Origin: Taeniopygia guttata
Lineage: Eukaryota > Chordata > Aves > Passeriformes > Estrildidae
Assembly: GCF_048771995.1 (NCBI RefSeq)
Contig: NC_133028.1
Location: forward strand, 2,066,501 to 2,130,500
Direction: 5' to 3'
Length of the DNA: 64,000 nucleotides
The translations under genes were made by a program, and so were the position numbers. Shown here in pieces: positions 20,091-38,900 of this stretch (positions are counted from its first letter, which is position 1; every line of letters begins with the position of its first letter). The notes beneath the pieces are model-generated. The model had not been told where the DNA came from. It did not search any database and worked only from the letters and a program-made list of their open reading frames with translations.

Positions 20091-22493
20091 TTATTGGGGT
20101 GCATCGAGGCCCATCCAGGCACTCCAGGGGCTCCAGGCCGGGGGGGTGTAGGGGTCCCGGCAGCTGATCCGCACCCACCCTGCTCCCACCGGCACCGGCG
20201 TCTCCTCTGCACCCTCCACGAACTGCTCAACCTGCAAAAGGGGCAGGGCATGGCATGGGGGGACCCTCGGGGAGGGGGACACCGGCACCCCCCGAGCCTG
20301 GCAGCGCTGCGGGGAGCAGAGGTGACACCCAGGGGTGACACTGATCACCCCAAGAAGGGAAGAGGCAGAGTGAGGAGGGGCCATGGCACAGGGTGGGCAC
20401 ATGGGGTACCTGCACAGGGGCAGAGATCCCCCCATACCTGGCTGCCGTTGTGCAGCTCGTACTGCAGGTGGTAGAGCAGCGCAAAGTAGGACTTGGGGAG
20501 CGGCCAGGAGGCCGGGGGGGCCCAGGCCAGGTGGAGCTGCTCCCCTCGCTGCTGCAGGATCAGCTGCTGGGGCGGCTCAGGACGCACTGTGCACACAGAA
20601 CAGGGGCTGAGACCCCCCCACAAAACCTCCAGCACCTCTTGGACACCCCCACCCCACTTCTCCTGCCCTGAGCTCACCGATGTCACGCAGGAAGAAATGC
20701 CTGGAGAGGTTGAGGTAGGAGGTGTCCGAGAGCCCCTCCAGGTGCAGCTGCAGCGGGCGCAGCTCCTCTCCGAAGGGGCAGAACAAAGTGTCTGCCAAAC
20801 TGGTGCTGAACTGGTCCTGCTCACTGGCCACCGGTACCCACGGCCCCACGGAGCCATCGCTGTGGGCAGGGAGGTGTGAGCAACCTCTAGGGGAGGGTGG
20901 TGGGGGTGCTGGGGTGGGTTTGGGGGGTCCCAGGGCACCCACCTGCGTATGAGGCGGGCACGGAAGATGGCAGAGGGGGGCCCGGGCCAGGAGCAGTGGA
21001 AGGAGCCGTTGTAGGACTCGGCCTGGCAGGACACGTTGAGCTCCTCCTCGCCTGAGGGGTTGAGGGATGGTTGGTCAGGGGCTGCATGAGGCCAGGAGCA
21101 GGACCCCCTCCCTGCATGGCACTGGGGGGGCTCCCCTCGGCCCCACAGCCCTCATGGCCTTGGGCTGGGCATGAGAATCTCCTGGTCCTCATGCCCATGA
21201 CAATCTCCTGGTCCTCATGGCCATGGGCTGGGCATGAGAATCTCCTGCTCCTCATGGCCATGAGAATCTCCTGCTCCTCATGGCCATGAGAATCTCCTGG
21301 TCCTCATGGCCATGAGAATCTCCTGCTCCTCATGGCCATGGGCTGGGCATGAGAATCTCCTCCTCATGGCCATGAGAATCTCCTGCTCCTCATGGCCATG
21401 GGCTGGGCATGAGAATCTCCTCCTCATGGCCATGAGAATCTCCTGCTCCTCATGGCCTTGGGCTGGGCATGAGAATCTCCTGCTCCTCATGGCCATGGGA
21501 ATCTCCTGCTCCTCATGGCCATGGGAATCTCCTGCTCCTCATGGCCATGAGAATCTCCTGCTCCTCATGGCCATGGGCTGGGCATGAGAATCTCCTGCTC
21601 CTCATGGCCATGGGCTGGGTGTGAGAATCTGCTCCTCGTGGCCATGAGAATCTCCTGCTCCTCATGGCCATGGGCTGGGCATGAGAATCTCCTGCTCCTC
21701 ATGGCCATGAGAATCTCCTGCTCCTCATGGCCATGGGCTGGGTGTGAGAATCTCCTGCTCCTCATGGCCATGAGAATCTCCAGGTCCTCATGGCCATGGG
21801 CTGGGCATGACAATCTCCTGCTCCTCATGGCCATGAGCTGGGTGTGAGAATCTCTTTGCCCTCAGCCCCCCACCCCCTGCACCCCATCACCCCCGTCCAG
21901 GCCCCTCCGTACGGGTGCTGCTGAGCACCACGTAGGTGGTGTCCAGCAGGTGACCAGGGCCAGCCCAGCAGCTGTAGTTGCCCGTGGCTGGCAGGTCCAA
22001 GCCGACGATGGTGAGCTTCTGGCCCTCAGGAACCAGTTCAGCCATGGGTTCCTCATCCCCGTTCAGTGTCCAGTAGATGTGCTGCTCTGAAGTGTCACAT
22101 CTCACCACCACGTCCTGGTTGAGCTTCCCCACCTGGACTGGAGGTGAGAGGCAGAGCCTGTGGTCAGAAGTGGGTTGTGGTAGGGGAAGATTGTCCCCCA
22201 AACCACCATGGGACCGGGTGTCCCTTGGCCTCACAACCTTGTCCCACGGTTCTCACCCTGCTGCTGCACTCCAGATCCATCCCCCCACTCCCTCACCCCA
22301 TTCCCACCCTCTGATCTCCCAGCAGAGCTGTGCAGCCCCTCAGAGGGATGTGGGTTTGGGATGCCCCCCACTCTCCTGCTCCCCCCACCACGGCCTCCCC
22401 TATGCCCTGGGAGCAGCACTCACACTTTGGGGGGAAGGCAGTCAGGGGTTCTGCAGGCACAAGGAACAGCGCCAGTCCCACCAGCACCAGCAT
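20091..22493 (-). CDS. IL12B-like: IL-12 p40-like secreted cytokine subunit (IL12B paralogue)
   Basis: Soluble receptor-like cytokine subunit; p40 pairs with p35 or p19 to form IL-12 or IL-23. Exons 22424-22493, 21913-22137, 20943-21051, 20678-20859, 20438-20586 and 20091-20231 give 291 aa (human p40 is 328). The order is signal peptide (MLVLVGLALFLVPAEP), Ig domain (C37, C80, YSCWAG), then two fibronectin-III domains. The first has SCQAESYNGSFHCSWPG (human CEAKNYSGRFTCWW). SRHFFLRDIVRPEPP matches human SSFFIRDIIKPDPP, KSYFALLYHLQ matches HSYFSLTFCVQ, and WSPWS lies at residues 278-282. The intron after the signal peptide and the acceptor placed exactly before ATG also fit an IL12B-type gene with a noncoding first exon. 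In mammals, IL12B lies in a different syntenic block (human 5q33) from PCGF1-TLX2-DQX1 (2p13), so this is a paralogue. EBI3 lacks the Ig domain. Confidence 0.9.
21160..21850. repeat. About 30-bp minisatellite in p40-like intron 2
   Basis: Array of CATGAGAATCTCCTGCTCCT and CATGGCCATGGGCTGGG units occupying most of the intron between the Ig exon and the next exon. Confidence 0.93.
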
Positions 22494-22610
22494 CTGGGAA
22501 GGGAAAGAGCAGGGACATCACCCAGCAGAGTGGCACAGCCAGGGCAGAGCCCCCAGCCCTGGCAGCAGCATCCCCCTGAGACCCCCCAAACCCTCCTGGT
22601 CTGTGCCTAC

Positions 22611-22724
22611 CTCTGCGTGTGCCTCTGGTGGGCTCAGCAGAGCCAGGGGCTGTGGTCTTATAGTGGGCTGGACTCCACGGGGCTGCCCCAAGGTGCAGTC
22701 ACAGCAGCATCACAGTTCCCAGAA
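22611..22724 (-). promoter_or_regulatory. Likely promoter and noncoding first exon of the p40-like gene
   Basis: On the minus strand a CTATAAGA TATA-like box lies at 22656-22663. A good splice donor (CAGAG|GTAGGC) at 22611 would end a short untranslated exon that splices to the acceptor directly before the ATG. A perfect STAT/GAS palindrome TTCCCAGAA lies at 22716-22724, about 55 bp upstream of the TATA box. That would fit interferon- or cytokine-driven expression. Prediction from motifs only. Confidence 0.5.
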
Positions 22725-23870
22725 GTGCAGAATGGGACGCTCAGCCCCTCGCCTCCCACCCACACCACTGCTGGTACTTCCCGGGGCAGGGGGCAGCACA
22801 CACGCCCTGCCCTGGAATGCCAGAGGATGGGTCCCCCTGGGAACACCCACCGGGCAGCTGGGATGGTTTTGGGTGGTCCCAGCTCTCTCAGAGGGGTCCT
22901 GAGCCCCTGCAGCACCTGAGGGGCTGCACATCGCTGTGTGCTGCACAGAGCCCCCACAGTGCCCTGCTATGGGGTGGGGGGAGCTCTGAGGTCTATCAGC
23001 ACCTGTGCCAGGGGGCTGGAGAGGGGCAGCTCAGGGCTGGGCACCTCTGGGTGGGTTTCCACAGGGGCTCAGGTTGTCACAGCCCTTCCCTCCCCTCCTT
23101 GGGTTGCTGCATATCCCATGGGATGCTGTGCAGAGATGAGGACACAGGGACAAAGCTCATCATGGTCACCAGCTGCCCCTTTGCCACCCCACTGATGCCA
23201 GCCCGTGTGGGGGGCACGCAGCAGACCCCAGCCGGGTGTGGGGGGTGAGTGCTGCACACTTTCATGTACTTTCTGCAGTTCCTAGAAAGCAAAGGGGAAC
23301 TGTGGGAGGCTGGGGGAGCCCAGCTCTCACCTTTTGAGGCACTGGGACACCAGAATAGGGCAGCGGGACCTCCAAGGCCCCTCCCTGAGCACAGCCAAGC
23401 CCTTGTGCGTGGGCTGTGGGGACCCCCCAGGCCCCATGCAGCAGCCCAGCCCTCGGCTGCAGCACTGGGGGGTAGCCCAGCAGGGGAGGGAGGCAGGGAT
23501 GGGGCGCCTTGCCCGGGGGTGCACCCGTGCCCCGCTCTGTTTGGGGGAAGCAGGCGCCGCCAGCAGATGGTTTGGGGGCCTGCTCGCCCCCACCTCGCCA
23601 ACCACAGCTTCCTCTTGGCTTCTGCAGAAGAACCACAACCAGGGAGGGGAAGTCCTGATGCAAAGGACAGGGGTGTCCTCAGCACCTCGGCGTGGCTGAG
23701 GGGAGAGAGGCCTCACAGACAGAAACCATCCCTGGGAGATGGGAGGAGCAGGGACAGAGCCCACCCTGGCCAGACCCCTCTGTGGTGATGTCTCACAGCA
23801 GGATGGACCCCACCCTGGCCAAACCCCTCACTGCAGTCACGGACACGAAGCCAGGAGCAAAGGTCACAAA
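22725..23870. other. Spacer between p40-like gene and DQX1
   Basis: About 1.1 kb of non-repetitive DNA with open frames on both strands but no recognisable domain. It probably holds the upstream region of the p40-like gene and the DQX1 3' flank. Confidence 0.4.
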
Positions 23871-23872
23871 AC

Positions 23873-23878
23873 TTTATA
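23873..23878 (-). terminator. DQX1: Possible DQX1 polyadenylation signal
   Basis: TATAAA variant hexamer on the minus strand, about 355 nt after the stop. No canonical AATAAA was seen nearer. Confidence 0.35.
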
Positions 23879-24232
23879 CAGGAGGAGGGACCCGTGCGTG
23901 GCCCCTTAGCCCCGGGTGTGGGGGGAGCGGGATGGGTGATACCTCCAGCCCCACAGCACCGTGGGGAAAGATGGGGTGAAGGACCCCAGTGGGGAGGGCC
24001 CACAACACTCCCCGGGCTGGGGCCAGCACTCTCCAATCCACGCTCTGAGGTGCTGGACTGCTGGCCCACGACTGAGCGCGGCGCGGCGCTGAGGCAGTGC
24101 CAGCCATGCCCGTGCCTGCCCGGGACAGCCCCTGCGGCCACACAGCCCCCCTGGGACCTCCCCGGGGCTCCCCTGTCCCCAGGGTCACGGCCAAGCCCAG
24201 GCAGCCCCACCGCGGGGCTCCGGTGCTCCGGC

Positions 24233-31295
<7,063 letters not shown>

Positions 31296-32199
31296 GGCGG
31301 GGACACCGGAGCTGCGAGGGCGGGCGGGGGTGGAGCGGGACCGGCGCTGACCCACCCCCGCCTACGTCCCGGGAAGGCGCCCGGTGCAGCCCAGTGCCAC
31401 GTCCCGTCCCGCGGATACCGGGGACGGATGGGTGCGGAGGGGTGACACGGCCGCGGAGATTAGGAACAGAACCGGAGTGTGGGTGGGGGGGACCGGGAGA
31501 ACGGGCAGGGAACCGGGAAAGGGGATGAGGCACCGGGGGAGCCCCGCAGGATCGAGCGGAGCGCGGAGACCGGACAGGGCTGTGCGTGGGGACCGGAGCG
31601 AGGCAGCGCACGGGGGTTGCGGGACAGGGCGGACACCTTGCGAGGGTCGGTCCCGAACGGCACGGGCCGGACCGGGTCGGCGGAGCACCTGTACGGGACG
31701 GTCCGGCCCGGTGCCGGTGCTCAGGTGCCCGGTGCGGATCTCAGCGAGTCGGGGGGCGGGTTAGGGGCAGGTCCCCCGCACCCCCTCCGGGCCGCGGCCC
31801 CGGTTCCCGCCCCGGTTCCGGTTCCGGTTCCGGTTCCGGTCCCGCCGCTCACCTGCGCGCGCCATCGCGGGCCCCGCCTGGCGGCGCGGTCACGTGTCCA
31901 GCGGCAGCCAATCAGCGGCCGCACCGGGCGGGACCCGGATGTGGCGGCGGCACCGGAGCGGGCGGGGCCCGCGGGACTCCCGGTGCCGCTCCCGCCTCCG
32001 CCCTCCGCCGCCAGCTCCGCTGTGCCCCTCCCAACCGGGCACGGCTGCAGCCCGAGCCCGCCCACAGCCCCCGTTCGCACCGGGATTCCCGGTACCGGAC
32101 TGTGTCCGGGCGTACCACAACCGGGCGTCTTGTGCTGGTGTATCCCATAGCAGTGCCGGGTATTGCTATGCGGGACATCCTATACTGTTGTCTGTGTAC

Positions 32200-32440
32200 C
32201 GGAGCCGGGCATGCCGTACCGGTACCGGTCCTTCCGTACCGGTGCCGGTCCTTCCATACCGGAGCATCCCGTAATGGTGCTCGCCATACCGGCGCTGTGC
32301 ATCCCGTAATGGTGCTCGCCGTACCGGTGCTGGGCATCCCGTACCAGCTCGCCATACCGGTGCTGAGCATCGCTGCCGGAACGGGGCATCCCGTACCAGC
32401 ACGGGGTGTATCGGTGCCGGGCATCCCGATACCGGGCAGC
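32200..32440. repeat. CCGTACCGGTGC-type degenerate tandem repeat
   Basis: Repeated GTACCGGTGC, ATACCGG and GCATCCCGTA blocks with a period near 45 bp, within the DQX1/DOCK intergenic CpG island. Confidence 0.8.
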
Positions 32441-32987
32441 CCGTACCGGTGCCTCGCACCCGAAGCGGCTCCCGGTGGGACCGGCAGGTGGAGCTCCGTG
32501 ACCGGCGAACGGTCTGTCCGGTCCGGCTCGGCCTGACCTGAGCTCCCGGCGGGGCCGCGGGGGAGGGACCGGGCACCGGGCAGCACCGGCTGGGGTGGTG
32601 ACACCGGATTGGCACCGTGTTCTGCCCGTTTTTGGCTGATCCCGCACCCACCGGGGTCCCTCTGGGCCGGTTTTGCTCAGGGGGGTCTGTCCTGGCCATG
32701 GGGGTGACCTGTGGGGTGGTGGCAGCACCCAGGGGTGACCCTGTGCCTGGTGCCACCACAACCCATCCCAGTGCCCACAACAATTCACCACCCACAACTT
32801 CGGTTGGGTGGCCCTGAGGGCTCCATCCCCACCACGCCACTCGTGACGGTGGCAGATGAGTGGGGTGGCACCCCAACACTTGAGGAAGCGGCGGTTTCAC
32901 AATTTGGGGGTACACGTGACACGGGGACGGTGGCGGGAGGAACCACCCGTGGCTCTGCAGCGACACGTCCCCGGTGCCCCGGTGACC

Positions 32988-35900
32988 ATGGCGCCCTGGC
33001 TGCCCACCAAGGAGAAGTTTGGCGTGGGTGAGTGGGGTCTGGGGGGTTCTGAGGGGGGTTCCAGTTGGTTGGAGGGGCGCAGGGATGAGGTGACATCCAC
33101 ACGGTGGTGGCGGTTGGGTGATGATGGTGGTGCCACTGTGAGGTGATGCCAGGAGGGCACCAAGTCCCTGCAGGGCTGGTGACAGAAGGCACAGGAACGG
33201 GGACAGTGCCAGCAGGACCCACGCAGCAGCCTTGCAGCACCCCCACTTTGATCCCCCCGTGCCCTGCAGCAGCCCTGGGCACCCCCACTCTCTGCAGCAC
33301 CCCCATTTCTGCTGGTTCTGGCAGCCCTTTGCTTCTTCCCTTTTCTTGTGGGGCCGTTTCCTGCACCCTTCCTCTGCATTTTCTGCAGTGCTGGAGCAAA
33401 AACTGAGCTGCTGCAGGGTCCTGGCAGGGTCCTGGGCATTGTCTGAGCTGCTGCAGGGTCCTGGCAGGGTCCTGGGCAGTGCCTGAGCTGCTGCAGGGTC
33501 CTGGCAGGGTCCTGGGCATTGCCTGAGCTGCTGCAGGGTTCTGGGCACCTCCTGAGCTGCTGCAGGGTCCTGGCAGAGTCCTGGGCATTGTCTGAGCTGC
33601 TGCAGGGTCCTGGCAGGGCATTGCCTGAGCTGCTGCAGGGTCCTGGGCACCTCCTGAGCTGCTGCAGGGTCCTGGGCATTGTCTGAGCTGCTGCAGGGTC
33701 CTGGCAGGGTCCTGGGCACCACCTGAGCTGCTGCAGGGTCCTGGCAGGGTCATGGGCATTGTCTGAGCTGCTGCAGGGTTCTGGGCATTGTCTGAGCTGC
33801 TGCAGGGTCCTGGCAGGGTCCTGGGCATTGCCTGAGCTGCTGCAGGGTCCTGGCAGGGTCCTGGGCATTGTCTGAGCTGCTGCAGGGTCCTGGCAGGGTC
33901 ATGGGCATTGTCTGAGCTGCTGCAGGGTCCTGGCAGGGTTCTGGGCAGTGCCTGAGCTGCTGCAGGGTCCTGGCAGGGTTCTGGGCAGTGCCTGAGCTGC
34001 TGCAGGGTCCTGGGCACCTCCTGAGCTGCTGCAGGGTCCTGGGCACCTCCTGAGCTGCTGCAGGGTCCTGGCAGGGTCATGAGCACCCCCTGAGCTGCTG
34101 CAGGGTCCTGGCAGGGTCCTGGGCACCACCTGAGCTGCTGCAGGGTCCTGGCAGGGTCCTGGGCATCACCTGAGCTGCTGCAGGGTCCTGGCAGGACATT
34201 GTCTGAGCTGCTGCAGGGTCCTGGGCACCACCTGAGCTGCTGCAGCTCCCAGCATGAGGAGCTCAGGGTGATAGGAGGGCTCCCGGTGCCCAGGTGGGTC
34301 TGGGGGTGCTGCAGGATGAGCTGGCCCTGCCTGGAGCTCAGGGTGGGCACAGGAATGGTGCTGGCAGGGACCCCTGGGTGCAGGGACTGTCCCCCAATCT
34401 GGGGACCAAAGCAGAGCTGTCCCTGGGGCCAGAAATAGCGACAGGGACAACCACAGCACAGCCAGGCAGGAAGCTGCTGGTCACCAAGAGCACCGCCCTC
34501 CTCCCCTGCCACCAGCTCTGCTGTCCCCAGACCTGTCCCTGGGCCACCAGACACTGTCCCTGGACCACCAGACACTGTCCCTGGACCACCAGGCACTGTC
34601 CCTGGACCACCAGACACTGTCCCTGGGCCACCAGACACTGTCCCTGGGCTACCAGACCTGTCCCTGGGCCACCAGACACTGTCCCTGAGCCACCAGACAC
34701 TGTTCCTGTGCCACCAGACCTGTCCCTGGGCCACCAGACACTGTCCCTGGGCTACCAGACCTGTCCCTGGGCCACCAGACCTGTCCCTGAGCCACCAGAC
34801 ACTGTCCCTGGGCCACCAGACCTGTCCCTGGGCCACCAGGCACTGTCCCTGGGCCACCAGACACTGTCCCTGGGCCACCAGACCTGTCTCTGGGCCACCA
34901 GACACTGTCTCTGGGCCACCAGACACTGTCCATGGGCCACCAGACCTGTCCCTGAGCCACCAGACACTGTCCCTGGGCCACCAGACCTGTCTCTGGGCCA
35001 CCAGACACTGTCTCTGGGCCACCAGACACTGTCCATGGGCCACCAGACCTGTCCCTGAGCCACCAGACACTGTCCCTGTGCCACCAGACCTATCCCTGTG
35101 CTACCAGACCTGTCCCTGGGCCACCAGACCTGGGCAGGGGCTCAGCTGGCACTTGCCTCCCTGCACTGCTTGTGCCAGGAGCAGGACCACCAGCACCCAG
35201 GGTGTGGGTGGCAGGCAGAGGGGTCCCTTATGGAACCCCTGAGTGCCAAAAAGGGGCTGGGGGCTTCTGCTGTGCCTGGGTTTGGGGTCAGGCTGCTTGG
35301 GGGTCTCATGCTGGTTGTGGGGCTGCAGCCCTTCCCCATCTCTCAGGGCTGAACAGGGGGCACCCATGGGGGGCTGGTTATGGGGTGCAGGTCCCCAAGG
35401 CTTGGGGGGGGCTGGTGAGGGGCTCCAGGAAGGGATCCCAACTCCCATCCCCTCTTCCCACAGCCGTGTGGAACTTCCCCCGCACCAAGGAGCATCACCT
35501 CCCGCTGCAGATCGGGGAGATGGTGCACATCCTGCAGGCCTCTGAGGGTAAGAGCACCCTTGGGTGCACCCCAGCATGGGTTCCTGCACCTCCTTTGTCC
35601 CCAAAACGGGGCCTGGCTGATGATGTCCCCTCCCCTTGCAGGCTGGTACTGCGGGTACTCGCTCCGGAACAGGGCTGCCCGGGTAGGTGAGGGGGTGCTG
35701 GGGTTTGGGGGGCACTGCTGGTGGCATTCTGTCCCTGCTGGGTGTCTGGGAGGGGGTGCTGGGTTTTGGGGGGGCACTGCTGGTGGCATTGTGTCCCTGC
35801 TGGGTGTCTGGGGGGGGGCTGCCCGGGTAGGTGAGGGGGTGCTGGGGTTTGGGGGGCACTGCTGGTGGCATTTTGTCCCTGCTGGGTGTCTGGGGGGTGG

Positions 35901-38900
35901 GCAGAGGGGGCATAGATAGCAGCTTGCCCTGTCCATGGGGGGACGCTGGGGTTTGGGGGGGCAGAGGGCATTCCAGGCTGGGCACCCTGTGGCATTGGGA
36001 GCCCCCAGCTGTGCCCACCTGAGGGAAATCTCCCATCCTGGGGGTGCTGATGGATTTATCTCCCTCAGGGCATCTTCCCAGCCTCGCTGATCCGGCTGAA
36101 GGGCACCGTGGTGGAGCAGCGGGGGTAGGTACAGGGCAGGGGCAGGGGCAGTGGGTCCCTGCGGTGCCAGGGCACTCCAGGGCTCCCTGTGCCCCCCACA
36201 GGGTGCAGGACAGCGTGGTGCCCTCCGAGATGCCCACGGTGCAGGAGATCACCACCACGCTGCGGGAGTGGGGCACCATCTGGAAGCAGCTCTATGTGGT
36301 GAGGGTTTGGGGGGTCTGGGTGTGGGGTGGGGGGATCTGGGAGCAGTTTTGGGGGCACCCCCATGACCCCGTGGTGCCCCCACAGGCCGGGCAGACGGAG
36401 CGCTACGGGCAGGTGAAGAGGATGATGCAGGAGCTGCTGGAGCAGCGCTCGCAGCTGCTCTCGGGGACGCTGCCCAAGGACCAACTCCTGCGGCTCAGGA
36501 AGGAGGTGACGGGCACGATGGACTATGGCAACAAGTGAGAGCGGGCACGGGGCACAGGGACACAAATCTGCCTCTGGCACGGGCTGATGGGCACTGCCTG
36601 GTGTGCCCATCGTCCCAGCTGGCTGTCCTGGGGTGGCTGGGTGCTGGAATCCGTGATATTGATGATTCCAGGATTGTAGAAAGTCTCTGTCTTTCAGCCC
36701 CGCTGCCAAAGAAAAGCCATAATTGGTCTGTGCTGGTTTCAAGGTTGTTTATTCTGTTTATCTCTAACATGTTCTGCTGCCCTGCCGCAGCTCTGTCCTG
36801 CAGGGCAGCGTGTGGGGCTCTGCCCTCAGTGGGATGGTACAAACATTATATACCAGAAACTACCTGTGCTGGATTTACAATATATTTAATATATATATAT
36901 ATTTAAATATATTTAATATATTACAATAACGTGCCAATATCTGTCGTCTACATTGAACAGTGTATCCCCAACCTAAACCCAGACCCAAGTTTATGGTCTA
37001 TAATATTGCAAACATTATATCTGGTACATAATGTTATAAACATAATATACCAGAAACCATCTGTGCTATATTTACAATAATGTGCCAATGTAACATCCCT
37101 CAGTGGCATGTTACAAACATTATATACCAGAAATTACATGTGCTGTATTTACAATATATTTTATATATATATATTTAAATATACATATTTAAATCTATTT
37201 AATATATTACAATAACGTACCGATATCTGTCACCTACATTGAACAGTGTGTCACCAACCTAAACCCAGTCCACAGTTTCTGGTATATAATGTTACAAACA
37301 TAAATATATATATATATATATACCACAAACTACCTGTGCTGGATTTACAATAACGTGCCAATATCTGTCACCTACGTTGAACAGTGTGTCCCCAGCCTAA
37401 ACCAACAGAAAAATGCCAACACCACAGTGAAACATGGAGGGCATGAAGAAGGAGGAAAAGGACAAGGCACACCCAATTTCCTCCATCTTGTCCCCTTTGA
37501 ACCCCTTATCTAGAATCATAAAATTTTACTTTTGCACCCGTGCCACACTTAATTATTACTGATATCAAACACTCAGAGCTGGTAATTCATCCTGTAAGAT
37601 TGAAAACTCTTTTCCATGGACAGAGATCACAGACAGTGTCTCTGGGGGCTCTGTCCAGGGGGGTTCCTGACCCCTGCCAGGGTCCCAGGGCAGACAGAAG
37701 GAAGCCCTGGATGCCACCAGCTGCTCAAGCCACCCGGCCGAGGGTTATGGCTGGGCCAGGAATGTTCCTGGTGCTGCCAACTCCTGTCCCCTTTGCCAGT
37801 GGCGTCTGAGGGGACAGGAGGTGCAAGGACACGTGAGTCCTGGGGGGACACACAGCCCCGTGTGGCCCCACTGCTGCCTCACCCCGTGCCTGCCCCTGCA
37901 GGATCCTCGCTCTGGACCTGGTGGTGCGGGATGAGGAGGAGAACATCCTGGACCCTGACAGGAGCAGCGTCATCAGCCTCTTCCAGGCTCACAGGAGAGC
38001 AGCACAGACCCTCACCCAGCGCATCCAGGAGGAGACGGTGAGGCCGCTGCCAACCCTGCACCCAGAGCTTGATATCCCCTGTGCCAGGGGATGTGCCAGG
38101 GGATGTGGCAGGGGCTGAGCCGTGGGGCTGAGCCACCTCGTGCCCCCCAGAGCTCGCAGCAGAGAGCAGCCGGCCATGGCACCCATGGGTGCACTTCGCC
38201 CTCCCACAATCTCTACCTCTGCGTGCGGAACTTCGTCTGCCACATCGGGGAGGAGGCGCAGCTCTTCATGGCCCTCTACGACCCCGGCCAGCAGCGCATC
38301 ATCAGGTGGGGTCCTGGAGCTCAGGACAGACCCCTGCCCTGCTGGATGCTCGGCCTGCTGTCCCCTGTGGTGTTCCCCACCCATCCAGAAGGACCCAGCG
38401 GGTGTCCCAGGGGGAGGGGGCACTGGGCATGGCGTGCCAACCATGCAGCACATCCCATGGCACAGCCCACAGCTCCTCCTGGCACTGGTGAAGTGACCAG
38501 CGCGGTGACTGGGGACACTGGTGGGCTGTGGGGTCGGTAGGGGCTCTGCCACCCCGGTGCCCACCTCAAGCATCACCCACCCCACAGCGAGAACTACGTG
38601 ATCTGCTGGGCCAGCACCGGCGTCCCCCAGGACATCGAGCTGCTCAACAACCTCAAGGTCGTGTTCACGGTGAGTGGAGACCCCCGGGGGAACCCCACTG
38701 CTGCCTCCCACCTCCCCCTCCTGCAGATCTGCTCCCACCCACAGCATTTGGGGTGCCCCGTGTCCCCCTTCCTCCCGCATCAGCCCCGCTGCTCGTGTAC
38801 CCCCATCCCCTTCCCAGATCCCTGACGTGGCACCCGCCCTGGCGGTGCCCCTTGGGGTGCCCTACCGGTGCCGGGGGTCTCGGGGTGCCCCGTTCCCGCT

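Noticed and set aside
21160-21850. Regular repeats that could suggest a CRISPR array
   Set aside because: Units are contiguous with no unique spacers, inside a vertebrate intron. It is a minisatellite.
20091-22493. EBI3 or CRLF-type receptor instead of p40
   Set aside because: An N-terminal Ig domain plus the FFLRDI-PEPP and KSYF blocks fit p40 specifically.
32785-35070. 761-codon open frame, minus strand
   Set aside because: Produced by two minisatellites in DOCK intron 1.
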